Assembly: GCF_000282575.1 (NCBI RefSeq)
Contig: NZ_AKJA01000064.1
Coordinates: 1 to 44,271, forward strand
Length of the DNA stretch: 44,271 nucleotides
Source of the DNA: Herbaspirillum sp. YR522
GTDB lineage: Bacteria; Pseudomonadota; Gammaproteobacteria; Burkholderiales; Burkholderiaceae_D
Direction: 5' to 3'
This document shows, piece after piece, positions 32,380-40,170 of the stretch; position 1 is the first letter of the stretch, and every line of letters begins with the position of its first letter. The notes beneath the pieces were generated by a model. That model ran no database searches, had not been told where the DNA came from, and saw only the letters and a list, made by a program, of their open reading frames with translations. Both the position numbers and the translations under genes were made by a program.

Positions 32380-33141
32380 TTACTCGCTCTTGCCGAACCA
32401 CTTGTCGGTCAGCGCGGTATAGGTACCGTTGACGCGCAGGGTCGCCAGCGCGCGGTTGAGCTGCTCGGCCAGTTCGGTGTCGCCCTTGCGCATGGCGTAG
32501 CCATACAGTTCGGTGGTCAGGCCCTTGTCGAGCACGCGCACCAGCGGCTGGGTGCGGGCGTATTCGACGGCGGCCGGACGGCCGGTGACGGCGGCATTGA
32601 CGCGGCCGGTGGCCAGCAGGTCGAACATGGCCTGGTTCTTCTCGACCTCGACCCGCTCGGCGCCGGGGTAGCTTTCCTTGAGGAAGCTGACCGACTTGGT
32701 GCCGACCTGCACCGAGACCTTCTTGCCATTGTTCAGGTCGGCCGGCAGCTTGATGCTGTTGTCGTCACGACGCACCAGCACGGCCAGGCCACCGCGGTAA
32801 TAAGGATCGCTGAAATTGACTACCTTGCGGCGCTCGTCGGTCATGTAGATGGCCGAGGCGGCGATGTCGAAGCGGTTGGAGATCAGGCCCGGGATCAGGC
32901 CCTTGAAGTCGATGTCGACCCACTGCACCTTCTTGCCCATGGTCTTGGCCAGTGCCTCGATCAATTCGATGTCGAAACCGGTGCGCTTGCCGTCCTTGAC
33001 GAACTCCATCGGTGGGAAGGTGGCGTCGGTACCGACGCGGATGACGTCGGCTGCATGCGCGGCGGGCGTGATGGCGACGGTGGCGGTGATGAGGGCGAAC
33101 ACTGCCGTACAGGTACGCAGCAATTGGGACATTTTCATCAT
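32380..33141 (-). CDS. Polar amino-acid ABC transporter binding protein
   Basis: Predicted 253-residue periplasmic receptor (SBP_bac_3 fold). The signal peptide ends PAAHA near residue 30 and the mature part begins DVIRVGTDATFPPMEF, with the typical aromatic pocket strand. GFDIELIEALAKTMGKKVQW, ISNRFDIAASAIYMTDERRK, VNFSDPYYRGGLAVLV and VQVGTKSVSFLKES follow. Either of two adjacent ATG codons could start it. The hut enzymes downstream suggest histidine or a breakdown product such as formimidoylglutamate as ligand, but the sequence alone fits any polar amino acid. The IclR gene ends 109 bp upstream. Confidence 0.94.
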   Translation of the reverse strand: MMKMSQLLRTCTAVFALITATVAITPAAHAADVIRVGTDATFPPMEFVKDGKRTGFDIELIEALAKTMGKKVQWVDIDFKGLIPGLISNRFDIAASAIYMTDERRKVVNFSDPYYRGGLAVLVRRDDNSIKLPADLNNGKKVSVQVGTKSVSFLKESYPGAERVEVEKNQAMFDLLATGRVNAAVTGRPAAVEYARTQPLVRVLDKGLTTELYGYAMRKGDTELAEQLNRALATLRVNGTYTALTDKWFGKSE

Positions 33142-33250
33142 GGGTTCCTCGAAGAGAGATGACGCGAACTGGAACGACGCCGGATGAGTTTCAGGCGACG
33201 ACGACGATAAGGCATTGCGCGGGCCGCGTCGAGCGCGCCCCGCCGCCCGC

Positions 33251-33988
33251 TTAGAAACGATTACAGATGCGCTGCGCGGTCTCGACCGCCATGCGGATCA
33301 ATTCCGGCTCGCGCGTACCCACGCGCAATGCCGGGGCCATCAACGTGAGCGTGCCTTCCAGGCGCGCATTGGGCGTGAGCAATGGCACCGAGACGCCCCA
33401 CACGCCCAGGTCGACTTCGCTTTCGCTGATCGAATAGCCGCGACGACGGATTTCGTCCAGTTGCGCCTCGAGCGCGGCGATTTCCTGCGGGCGATCGGCC
33501 AATTGCTCGGCCAGCAGCTTCTGCTGCAACTTGCGCGGCATGAACGCCAGCAGGCTCTTGGCCGACGCTCCCTTGTGCAGCGAATGCGCCCGGCCCTTGG
33601 TGAACGAACAGCGCAGCGGCTGCGTGCTTTCTTCCATGGCGATGCAGACCATCTCGCCATTGGTATAGACCAGCAGACCGACGCTTTCGCCACTGCGCTC
33701 GACCAGGTTGCTGATCTCTTCGCGGCTCTGGCTGATCAGGTTCGAGTTCTGGTCGAAGCCCCAGGCCAGCTGCACGCCGGTGGGCCCGGGCTCGAAGGTG
33801 CCGGAATTCATGTGCTCCTGCAACAGTCCCCACTTCTTGAGGGACGCCAGGTGGCGGTAAACGGTGCTGACCGGCTGCTGCACCATGGCGGCGATCTGTT
33901 TGGCGCTGACCGGCTTGCCGGCGCGCGCCACGCCTGCCAGCACATGCAGGACGCGATCGACGATGGTTGAGGTTTGAGGAGAGTCCAT
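33251..33988 (-). CDS. IclR-family transcriptional regulator
   Basis: Predicted 245-residue regulator. The N-terminal winged helix-turn-helix is at about residues 5-65, with AKQIAAMVQQPVSTVYRHLA and SLKKWGLLQE. The IclR effector-binding domain covers about 80-245, with GESVGLLVYTNGEMVCIAM, SLHKGASAKSLLAFM and a C-terminal SVPLLTPNARLEGTLTLMAP. It is the first gene of the minus-strand run through the ABC importer to hutG, so it is the likely regulator of that set. Hut operons are usually controlled by HutC (GntR) or HutP, so an IclR protein here is unusual. Its promoter carries phased TTTCTC repeats. Confidence 0.94.
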   Translation of the reverse strand: MDSPQTSTIVDRVLHVLAGVARAGKPVSAKQIAAMVQQPVSTVYRHLASLKKWGLLQEHMNSGTFEPGPTGVQLAWGFDQNSNLISQSREEISNLVERSGESVGLLVYTNGEMVCIAMEESTQPLRCSFTKGRAHSLHKGASAKSLLAFMPRKLQQKLLAEQLADRPQEIAALEAQLDEIRRRGYSISESEVDLGVWGVSVPLLTPNARLEGTLTLMAPALRVGTREPELIRMAVETAQRICNRF

Positions 33989-34006
33989 GGGTCAAATATA
34001 AAGTTA

Positions 34007-34125
34007 TTTTCTCATTTTAGGTTTTTATTTCTCATTTATTGGGAAATAAATTAGAAAAATATGGAGTGTTGTTTCTAAATTTCTCAGAGAGAGACAGATT
34101 TTCTCACCTAGTGCGGAATTTCTCC
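34007..34125. promoter_or_regulatory. Phased TTTCTC(A) repeats in the iclR promoter region
   Basis: TTTCTCA or TTTCTCC occurs at 34008-34014, 34028-34034, 34080-34086, 34100-34106 and 34119-34125, with a degenerate TTTCTAA at 34072-34078. Within each cluster the copies are 19-20 bp apart, about two helical turns, so they lie on one face of the DNA. Near 34028-34047 the second copy also pairs with GGGAAAT as an inverted repeat. Location directly upstream of iclR suggests an IclR operator array. Confidence 0.6.
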
Positions 34126-34164
34126 CATGCTATTTTTTAACCGGTTACCCGGCAAAAAATTTAG

Positions 34165-34174
34165 TTGTCGACAC
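34165..34174. promoter_or_regulatory. TGTCGACA palindrome, GntR-type operator, copy 1
   Basis: TTGTCGACAC contains the perfect palindrome TGTCGACA (34166-34173), the same 10 bp found at 34228-34237. FadR-subfamily GntR proteins often bind TTGTCGACAA-like sites. It lies 64 bp before the regulator's start codon, in the promoter region. Confidence 0.6.
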
Positions 34175-34227
34175 TTATTCTGCTTTTTCACGCCGGTGCT
34201 ATGATTGCGACACCAAACCCGCCCGGA

Positions 34228-34237
34228 TTGTCGACAC
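34228..34237. promoter_or_regulatory. TGTCGACA palindrome, GntR-type operator, copy 2
   Basis: A second TTGTCGACAC, identical over 10 bp to copy 1 and exactly 63 bp downstream (six helical turns). It abuts the ATG at 34238 and occupies the place where a ribosome-binding site would be expected. Bound repressor here would block transcript elongation. Confidence 0.6.
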
Positions 34238-34945
34238 ATGACACGATTAATCGCCTTACCCGATGCAATGCGCGACGCAGGGACACTGTCCGAACATGTC
34301 TTCCGCAAGATCCAAAGCGCCATCGTGCAAGGCGAGATCGCGCCGGGCAGCAAGATTTCCGAACCGGAACTGGCACGCACCTACGGCATCAGCCGCGGGC
34401 CGTTGCGCGAGGCGATCCACCGGCTGGAAGGCCAGAACCTGCTGGTACGGGTGCCGCATGTGGGCGCGCGGGTGGTGTCGCTCACGCTCGATGGCCTGGT
34501 CGAACTGTTCCAGATCCGCGAATCGCTGGAAGGCATGGCCTGCCGCCTGGCCGCCCAGCGCATGACGCGGGCCGAACTCGACGAACTGCGCCGGGTGCTG
34601 GAGACCCACGAGAAGGACGAGGCCTTCCAGGCCGGGCGCGGTTATTACCAGCAGGAAGGCGACGACGACTTTCACTACAAGATCATCCAGGCCAGCGGCA
34701 ACCAGATCCTGAGCCGCATCCTGTGCGGCGAGCTGTACCAGCTGGCACGCATGTATCGCATCCAGTATTCCGCCGTTCCCAACCGTGCGCGCCAGGCCTT
34801 CGCCGAACACCACCGCATCCTCGATGCGCTGGCCGACGGCGATGGCGAGTTGGCCGACCTGCTGATGCGTCGCCATATCGGCGCCTCGCGCCGCAATATC
34901 GAAGCCCAGATCGCACACGCCGGCCAGCGTTGCGACCAGGCCTGA
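34238..34945 (+). CDS. GntR-family regulator (FadR/FCD) of the acnD-prpF operon
   Basis: Predicted 235-residue regulator. The winged helix-turn-helix is at about residues 15-80 (LSEHVFRKIQSAIVQGEIAP, then ARTYGISRGPLREAIHRLEG). An FCD ligand-binding domain follows, with metal-site candidates DDDFHYKIIQASGN and FAEHHRILDALADGD. It is encoded 28 bp before acnD on the same strand, the position held by propionate-pathway GntR regulators in many betaproteobacteria, so control by a methylcitrate-pathway intermediate is likely. The start is uncertain: ATG 34238 lacks a Shine-Dalgarno because palindrome copy 2 fills that space. ATG 34271 (MRDAGTLSEH) is an alternative. Confidence 0.92.
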   Translation: MTRLIALPDAMRDAGTLSEHVFRKIQSAIVQGEIAPGSKISEPELARTYGISRGPLREAIHRLEGQNLLVRVPHVGARVVSLTLDGLVELFQIRESLEGMACRLAAQRMTRAELDELRRVLETHEKDEAFQAGRGYYQQEGDDDFHYKIIQASGNQILSRILCGELYQLARMYRIQYSAVPNRARQAFAEHHRILDALADGDGELADLLMRRHIGASRRNIEAQIAHAGQRCDQA

Positions 34946-34973
34946 TCCCACCCTTGCCCAAGAGCCAACCGCC

Positions 34974-37583
34974 ATGAATACCCAATATCGCAAGCAACTG
35001 CCCGGTACCGCGCTGGATTATTTCGATGCCCGCGCCGCGGTCGAGGCCATCTCGCCCATGGCCTGGGATGGCCTGCCCTACACCTCCCGGGTGCTGGCCG
35101 AAAACCTGGTACGCCGCTGTGACCCGGCGAGCCTGGCCGACTCACTGCGGCAGTTGGTCGAGCGCCGGCGCGACCTGGACTTCCCGTGGTTTCCGGCGCG
35201 CGTGGTGTGCCATGACATCCTGGGCCAGACCGCGCTGGTGGACCTGGCCGGGCTGCGCGATGCGATCGCCGAGATGGGCGGCGACCCGGCCAAGGTCAAT
35301 CCGGTGGTGCCGGTGCAACTGATCGTGGACCATTCGCTGGCCGTGGAGTGCGGCGGCGACATGCCCGACGCCTTTGCCCGCAACCGGGCCATCGAGGACC
35401 GCCGCAACGAAGACCGCTTCGACTTCATCGACTGGACCCGGCAAGCGTTCGAGAACATGGAGGTGATCCCGCCCGGCAACGGCATCATGCACCAGATCAA
35501 TCTCGAGAAGATGTCGCCGGTGATCCACGCCAAGGATGGCGTGGCCTTTCCCGATACGCTGGTAGGCACCGACAGTCATACGCCGCACGTCGATGCACTG
35601 GGCGTGATCGCCATCGGCGTGGGTGGCCTGGAGGCCGAGAACGTGATGCTGGGTCGCGCCTCGTGGATGCGCCTGCCCGACATCGTCGGTGTCGAGTTGA
35701 GCGGGCGCGCCCAGCCCGGCATCACCGCCACCGACATCGTCCTGACGCTGACCGAGTTCCTGCGCCGCCAGAAGGTGGTGGGCGCCTACCTCGAGTTCTA
35801 CGGCGCCGGTGCCACCAGCTTGACGCTGGGCGACCGCGCGACGATCTCCAACATGGCACCGGAGTACGGCGCCACCGCCGCCATGTTCTCGATCGACCAG
35901 CAGACCATCGACTACCTCAGGCTGACCGGGCGCGAGGACGAGCAGGTACGACTGGTGGAGACCTATGCCAAGGTGGCCGGGCTGTGGGCCGACAGCCTGG
36001 CCGGGGTGCAGTACGAGCGCGTGCTGCGGTTCGACCTCTCGAGCGTGGTGCGCACGATGGCCGGGCCCAGCAATCCGCACAAGCGGCTGCCGGTATCCGA
36101 ACTGGCCGCACAGGGCATTGCCGGGGTGGTCGAGAACGAAGCGGGCAAGATGCCCGATGGCGCCGTCATCATCGCCGCCATCACCAGTTGCACCAACACC
36201 AGCAACCCGCGCAACGTGATTGCCGCAGCGCTGCTGGCGCGCAATGCCAATCGCCTGGCATTGACCCGCAAGCCGTGGGTCAAGAGTTCGCTGGCGCCCG
36301 GCTCCAAGGCGGTCGCACTGTACCTGGACGAGGCCGGCCTCACCGGAGAACTGGAAAAACTGGGTTTTGGCATCGTCGCCTTCGCCTGCACCACTTGCAA
36401 TGGCATGTCCGGCGCGCTCGACCCGGCGATCCAGCAAGAGATCATCGAGCGCGATCTCTATACCACGGCGGTATTGTCGGGCAACCGCAATTTCGATGGT
36501 CGCATCCACCCCTACGCCAAGCAGGCTTTCCTGGCCTCGCCACCGCTGGTGGTGGCCTATGCCATTGCCGGCACGATCCGCTTCGATATCGAGCAGGACG
36601 TATTGGGGTTGGCCGCCGACGGCCGCGAGATCCGGCTCAAGGATATCTGGCCGAGCGACGAAGAGATCGACGCGGTGGTCAAGGCGGCAGTCAAGCCGCA
36701 GCAGTTCCGCAATGTCTATACCCCCATGTTCGCGGCCCGCGTCGAACGCGATGCCGGCGTCAGCCCCCTGTACGACTGGCGCCCGCAGAGCACCTATATC
36801 CGTCGTCCTCCCTATTGGGAAGGCGCGCTGGCGGGCCAACGTACCCTCACGGGCATGCGGCCGCTGGCGGTATTGGGCGACAACATCACCACCGATCACC
36901 TCTCGCCGTCCAATGCCATCCTGCTCGACAGTGCCGCCGGCCAATACCTGCACCGGATGGGGCTGCCGGAAGAAGATTTCAATTCCTACGCCACCCACCG
37001 GGGCGACCACCTGACGGCGCAGCGCGCCACCTTCGCCAATCCGAAGCTGTTCAATGAGATGGTCAGGAAGGCCGATGGCAGCGTACGCCAGGGTTCGCTG
37101 GCCCGGATCGAGCCCGAGGGCAATGTGACCCGCATGTGGGAAGCCATCGAGACCTACATGCAACGCAAGCAGGCGCTGATCATCATCGCCGGTGCCGACT
37201 ACGGCCAGGGTTCCTCGCGCGACTGGGCCGCCAAGGGCGTGCGCCTGGCCGGGGTCGAGGCGATCGTAGCCGAGGGCTTCGAACGCATCCACCGCACCAA
37301 CCTGATCGGCATGGGTGTGCTGCCGCTCGAGTTCAAGCCGGGCGAGAACCGCAATACCTACGGCATCGACGGCAGCGAGACCTTCGACGTGGTCGGCCAG
37401 CGCCAGGCGCGCGCCGACCTGACCCTGGTGATACTGCGCAAGAACGGCGAGCGTATCGAGGTCGATGTCACCTGCCGCCTGGATACGGCCGAAGAGGTGT
37501 CGATCTATGAAGCCGGTGGTGTGTTGCAACGCTTCGCCCAGGATTTCCTGGAAGCGTCCAAGCCCCGCGGCCACGCCGCCTGA
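34974..37583 (+). CDS. acnD: Fe/S-dependent 2-methylisocitrate dehydratase AcnD
   Basis: Predicted 869-residue cytoplasmic aconitase-family enzyme that dehydrates 2-methylcitrate in propionate catabolism, giving a 2-methylaconitate isomer handled by PrpF. The N-terminus LDYFDARAAVEAISPMAWDG and PYTSRVLAENLVRRCDP is diagnostic of AcnD rather than AcnA. The [4Fe-4S] ligands are Cys406 in ITSCTNTSNP and Cys472 and Cys475 in ACTTCNGMSG. The swivel domain near the C-terminus has GADYGQGSSRDWAAKGVRL. It lies 26 bp before prpF. The expected prpB and prpC genes are not between the regulator and acnD. Confidence 0.96.
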   Translation: MNTQYRKQLPGTALDYFDARAAVEAISPMAWDGLPYTSRVLAENLVRRCDPASLADSLRQLVERRRDLDFPWFPARVVCHDILGQTALVDLAGLRDAIAEMGGDPAKVNPVVPVQLIVDHSLAVECGGDMPDAFARNRAIEDRRNEDRFDFIDWTRQAFENMEVIPPGNGIMHQINLEKMSPVIHAKDGVAFPDTLVGTDSHTPHVDALGVIAIGVGGLEAENVMLGRASWMRLPDIVGVELSGRAQPGITATDIVLTLTEFLRRQKVVGAYLEFYGAGATSLTLGDRATISNMAPEYGATAAMFSIDQQTIDYLRLTGREDEQVRLVETYAKVAGLWADSLAGVQYERVLRFDLSSVVRTMAGPSNPHKRLPVSELAAQGIAGVVENEAGKMPDGAVIIAAITSCTNTSNPRNVIAAALLARNANRLALTRKPWVKSSLAPGSKAVALYLDEAGLTGELEKLGFGIVAFACTTCNGMSGALDPAIQQEIIERDLYTTAVLSGNRNFDGRIHPYAKQAFLASPPLVVAYAIAGTIRFDIEQDVLGLAADGREIRLKDIWPSDEEIDAVVKAAVKPQQFRNVYTPMFAARVERDAGVSPLYDWRPQSTYIRRPPYWEGALAGQRTLTGMRPLAVLGDNITTDHLSPSNAILLDSAAGQYLHRMGLPEEDFNSYATHRGDHLTAQRATFANPKLFNEMVRKADGSVRQGSLARIEPEGNVTRMWEAIETYMQRKQALIIIAGADYGQGSSRDWAAKGVRLAGVEAIVAEGFERIHRTNLIGMGVLPLEFKPGENRNTYGIDGSETFDVVGQRQARADLTLVILRKNGERIEVDVTCRLDTAEEVSIYEAGGVLQRFAQDFLEASKPRGHAA

Positions 37584-37609
37584 CCCACACCCGTCCAACG
37601 GAGCACGCC

Positions 37610-38800
37610 ATGTCGTCCATCCCCCAGATTCGCATCCCCGCCACCTACCTGCGCGGCGGCACCAGCAAGGGTGTCTTCTTCAAGCTCGACGACCTGCCCG
37701 CAGCGGCGCAGGTGCCCGGCCGCGCGCGCGACCGGCTGTTGCAACGGGTCATCGGCAGTCCCGATCCGTATGGCAAGCAGATCGATGGCATGGGGGGCGC
37801 CACCTCCAGCACCAGCAAGACCGTGATCGTCTCGCGCAGCACCCGCGCCGGGCACGATGTCGACTATCTGTTCGGCCAGGTCGCCATCGACAGCGACTTC
37901 GTCGACTGGAGCGGCAACTGCGGCAACCTGTCGGCCGCCGTGGGCCCGTTCGCCATCGGCGCCGGCCTGCTCGATGCCGAACGCGTGCCGCATGATGGCG
38001 TGGCACAGGTGCGGATCTGGCAGGCCAACATCGGCAAGACCATCATCGCCCACGTGCCGATGGCCGCCGGCCAGGTGCAGGAGACGGGCGACTTCGAGCT
38101 CGACGGCGTGACCTTTGCCGCGGCCGAGGTACTGCTTGAATTCATGGACCCGGCGGCCGAGGAAGAAGGCGGTGGCGGCGCCATGTTTCCCACCGGGAAC
38201 CTGGTCGATACGCTGGAGGTGCCAAGCGTGGGCAGCTTCCGGGCGACCATGATCAATGCCGGCATCCCCACCATCTTCCTCAACGCCGATGAGCTCGGCT
38301 ACACCGGCACCGAGCTGCAGGAAGCCATCAACGGCGATGCGCAGGCCTTGCAGCGCTTCGAAACCATTCGCGCCCATGGCGCCATGCGCATGGGCCTGAT
38401 CGGCGCGCTGGAACAAGCCGCCCAGCGCCAGCACACGCCCAAGGTCGCCTTCGTGGCGCCGCCCCGCGACTATGTGTCGTCCAGCGGCCGCGCCGTCACC
38501 GACAAGGATGTCGATGTGCTGGTGCGGGCACTGTCGATGGGCAAGTTGCACCATGCGATGATGGGCACGGCGGCGGTCGCCATCGGCACCGCAGCGGCCA
38601 TCCCTGGCACCCTGGTGAACCTGGCTGCCGGCGGCGGCGAACGCAACAGCGTACGCTTCGGGCATCCCTCGGGCACCCTGCGGGTGGGGGCCGAGGCGCG
38701 CCAGCAGGGCCAGCAGTGGCAGGTGACCAAGGCCATCATGAGCCGCAGTGCGCGCGTATTGATGGAAGGCTGGGTGCGGATACCGGGCGACGCGTTCTGA
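37610..38800 (+). CDS. prpF: 2-methylaconitate cis-trans isomerase PrpF
   Basis: Predicted 396-residue cytoplasmic isomerase of the PrpF family (diaminopimelate-epimerase-like fold, two similar halves). It converts the trans-2-methylaconitate made by AcnD into the cis form. Signatures are IPATYLRGGTSKGVFFKLDD near the start, the conserved IDGMGGATSSTSKTVIV, and DWSGNCGNLSAAVGPFAI. It also has KVAFVAPPRDYVSSSGRAV and a closing VTKAIMSRSARVLMEGWVRI. The ribosome-binding site is CGGAG. It follows acnD by 26 bp and is the last gene of the operon; a bidirectional terminator lies 45 bp beyond its stop. Confidence 0.96.
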   Translation: MSSIPQIRIPATYLRGGTSKGVFFKLDDLPAAAQVPGRARDRLLQRVIGSPDPYGKQIDGMGGATSSTSKTVIVSRSTRAGHDVDYLFGQVAIDSDFVDWSGNCGNLSAAVGPFAIGAGLLDAERVPHDGVAQVRIWQANIGKTIIAHVPMAAGQVQETGDFELDGVTFAAAEVLLEFMDPAAEEEGGGGAMFPTGNLVDTLEVPSVGSFRATMINAGIPTIFLNADELGYTGTELQEAINGDAQALQRFETIRAHGAMRMGLIGALEQAAQRQHTPKVAFVAPPRDYVSSSGRAVTDKDVDVLVRALSMGKLHHAMMGTAAVAIGTAAAIPGTLVNLAAGGGERNSVRFGHPSGTLRVGAEARQQGQQWQVTKAIMSRSARVLMEGWVRIPGDAF

Positions 38801-38844
38801 CCCGGCCAGCGGGGCGCGGGCGAATCTGCGCTGGGGGACGATAC

Positions 38845-38879
38845 AAAAAGGCCGGCGTCACGCAGTGACTGCCGGCCTT
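38845..38879. terminator. Bidirectional terminator between prpF and the 68-residue gene
   Basis: AAGGCCGGC and GCCGGCCTT form a 9-bp stem enclosing a smaller GTCAC-GCA-GTGAC hairpin. On the minus strand the stem is followed by TTTTT, making it the terminator of the small gene at 38901-39107. On the plus strand the U-run is only two long, so it may serve prpF more weakly. Confidence 0.75.
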
Positions 38880-38900
38880 GAACAAGGTGCCAGGCGTTGC

Positions 38901-39107
38901 CTATACCCGGTAGATCTTCTCGCCGGTCTGCACGATCCTGAATTTTTCATTGGTCAGGGGATCGACGCTGCGGCCGTCGGTCAACCGATAGCTGCGTCGG
39001 TCCGCAGCGGCCACATCGTCGACTTCATCCTTCTGCGTCTGGTACACCTCGACGTGATAGGGTTCGCCGGTCTTGCCCTTGGCATCGAATTTTTCCACCA
39101 GATCCAT
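38901..39107 (-). CDS. Small hypothetical protein (68 residues)
   Basis: Predicted 68-residue soluble, charged protein with no signal peptide or membrane segment. It starts MDLVEKFDAKGKTGEPYHVE and ends TNEKFRIVQTGEKIYRV, suggesting a small beta-rich fold. AAGGAGATAACAC before ATG 39105-39107 is a near-perfect Shine-Dalgarno, and a clear terminator follows 22 bp after the stop. It thus looks like a monocistronic, well-translated gene. I do not recognise a named family or function. Confidence 0.85.
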   Translation of the reverse strand: MDLVEKFDAKGKTGEPYHVEVYQTQKDEVDDVAAADRRSYRLTDGRSVDPLTNEKFRIVQTGEKIYRV

Positions 39108-39279
39108 GTGTTATCTCCTTGATATCCATTGGTAATGGCCCTGTGCCGAAGGAAAAGATAACAGATTCGGTCGCGCTTGCCAGCATTTCCGATGTTGCAG
39201 CGCAAGACCGCAATGCCCGCGCCCAGTGGCACGCCGCCGCGGCCTGGCGTCCCTGCCCCGCCCTGCCCGGATACGGCCA

Positions 39280-40017
39280 TCAGAAATGCAGCGTGATCCC
39301 CAGGCCCAGCTGGCGGGTGACTTCGGCCTTGTTCAAGCCGGCCTTGTAGCCGACGTCGAGATCGATCGTGTCGTTGGGCGACCAGATCACGCCCAGCAAC
39401 CCGTAGGCCGGCCAGGTGCGGTTGGCATGTTCGCTGTTCTGCGCCACGCCGACGTCGGCCACCAGCTTCCACTGTTCATTGACGGCATACCAGGCCGCGC
39501 CGGAGATACGCCATACGGTGCGCCGATGCGAATGCTCGTCGTCCAGCCGGGCGTAGCGGTTGTAGTTAATGCCGAGGTTGGCGTGCCAGGTCCAGGCGTT
39601 GACCTGGTAGGACCCCAGCAGGTCCAGGGCGGCGCTGCTGCGCCCGGTACCATGCCCGCGCTCGGGGTTGCCGCTGGTGCTGAAGAACTCCGGCTTGAGC
39701 GCCAGCGACAGGCCGTCGGCATCATGGAAGCGCCACTTGGCGCCCAGCGATGCATCGCCCATGCCGCTACCGGTGGGCGAGGCGAAGAACTGCGGCACAT
39801 TGGCGAACAGGTCCAGCTTGTCGGTGACGCCGTATGTGTAGGTCAAGGCGCCGACATGACTGAACTGGCCGAATTGACGCAACCAGTCGGTGTTCATTTC
39901 AAGTTGATGATGGCCCTCGCCCTGTACGCCGGTGTCGTCGGTCACCAGTGGGTGGGCGGCATAGGCCGGGGCGATGGCTGCGCACAGCAGCCAGGCGGCG
40001 CAAGATGTCTTTTTCAT
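39280..40017 (-). CDS. Outer-membrane protein, MetA-pathway (phenol degradation) transporter-like family
   Basis: Predicted 245-residue outer-membrane beta-barrel with a signal peptide ending APAYA near residue 19. The mature N-terminus HPLVTDDTGVQGEGHHQLEM is characteristic of the Phenol_MetA_deg family. Alternating amphipathic strands follow (LTYTYGVTDKLDLFANVPQF, SLGAKWRF, WTWHANLGINYNRY), and it ends in a C-terminal Phe (GLGITLHF), the outer-membrane assembly signal. I chose ATG 40015-40017 because it opens the signal peptide. Members are thought to be channels for hydrophobic or aromatic compounds. No catabolic gene is adjacent. Confidence 0.9.
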   Translation of the reverse strand: MKKTSCAAWLLCAAIAPAYAAHPLVTDDTGVQGEGHHQLEMNTDWLRQFGQFSHVGALTYTYGVTDKLDLFANVPQFFASPTGSGMGDASLGAKWRFHDADGLSLALKPEFFSTSGNPERGHGTGRSSAALDLLGSYQVNAWTWHANLGINYNRYARLDDEHSHRRTVWRISGAAWYAVNEQWKLVADVGVAQNSEHANRTWPAYGLLGVIWSPNDTIDLDVGYKAGLNKAEVTRQLGLGITLHF

Positions 40018-40133
40018 GTATCCCCCATAGCTCAAACCGGGCGGATACTAGCATCCGGGCCGCCCGGACAAAAGACGAAATACGGGGTTTTGGCGTTAAT
40101 CCAACAATGAAGGCGCAGGACTCGAACGCGGCA

Positions 40134-40157
40134 TTAAAAAGCGAGCCCGGGCTCGCT
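40134..40157 (-). terminator. Rho-independent terminator of the HDOD gene
   Basis: On the minus strand the 18-bp palindrome AGCGAGCCCGGGCTCGCT is followed by TTTT and lies 13 bp after the HDOD stop codon. It separates that gene from the outer-membrane protein gene on the same strand. Confidence 0.8.
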
Positions 40158-40170
40158 GCGCCGGCGGGTA

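Noticed and set aside
34238..37583. Calling the aconitase-family gene acnA
   Set aside because: The N-terminal signature, length and adjacent prpF match AcnD.
35142..37598. 818-codon open frame on the minus strand
   Set aside because: It is the antisense shadow of acnD, whose protein has clear catalytic cysteines and family signatures.
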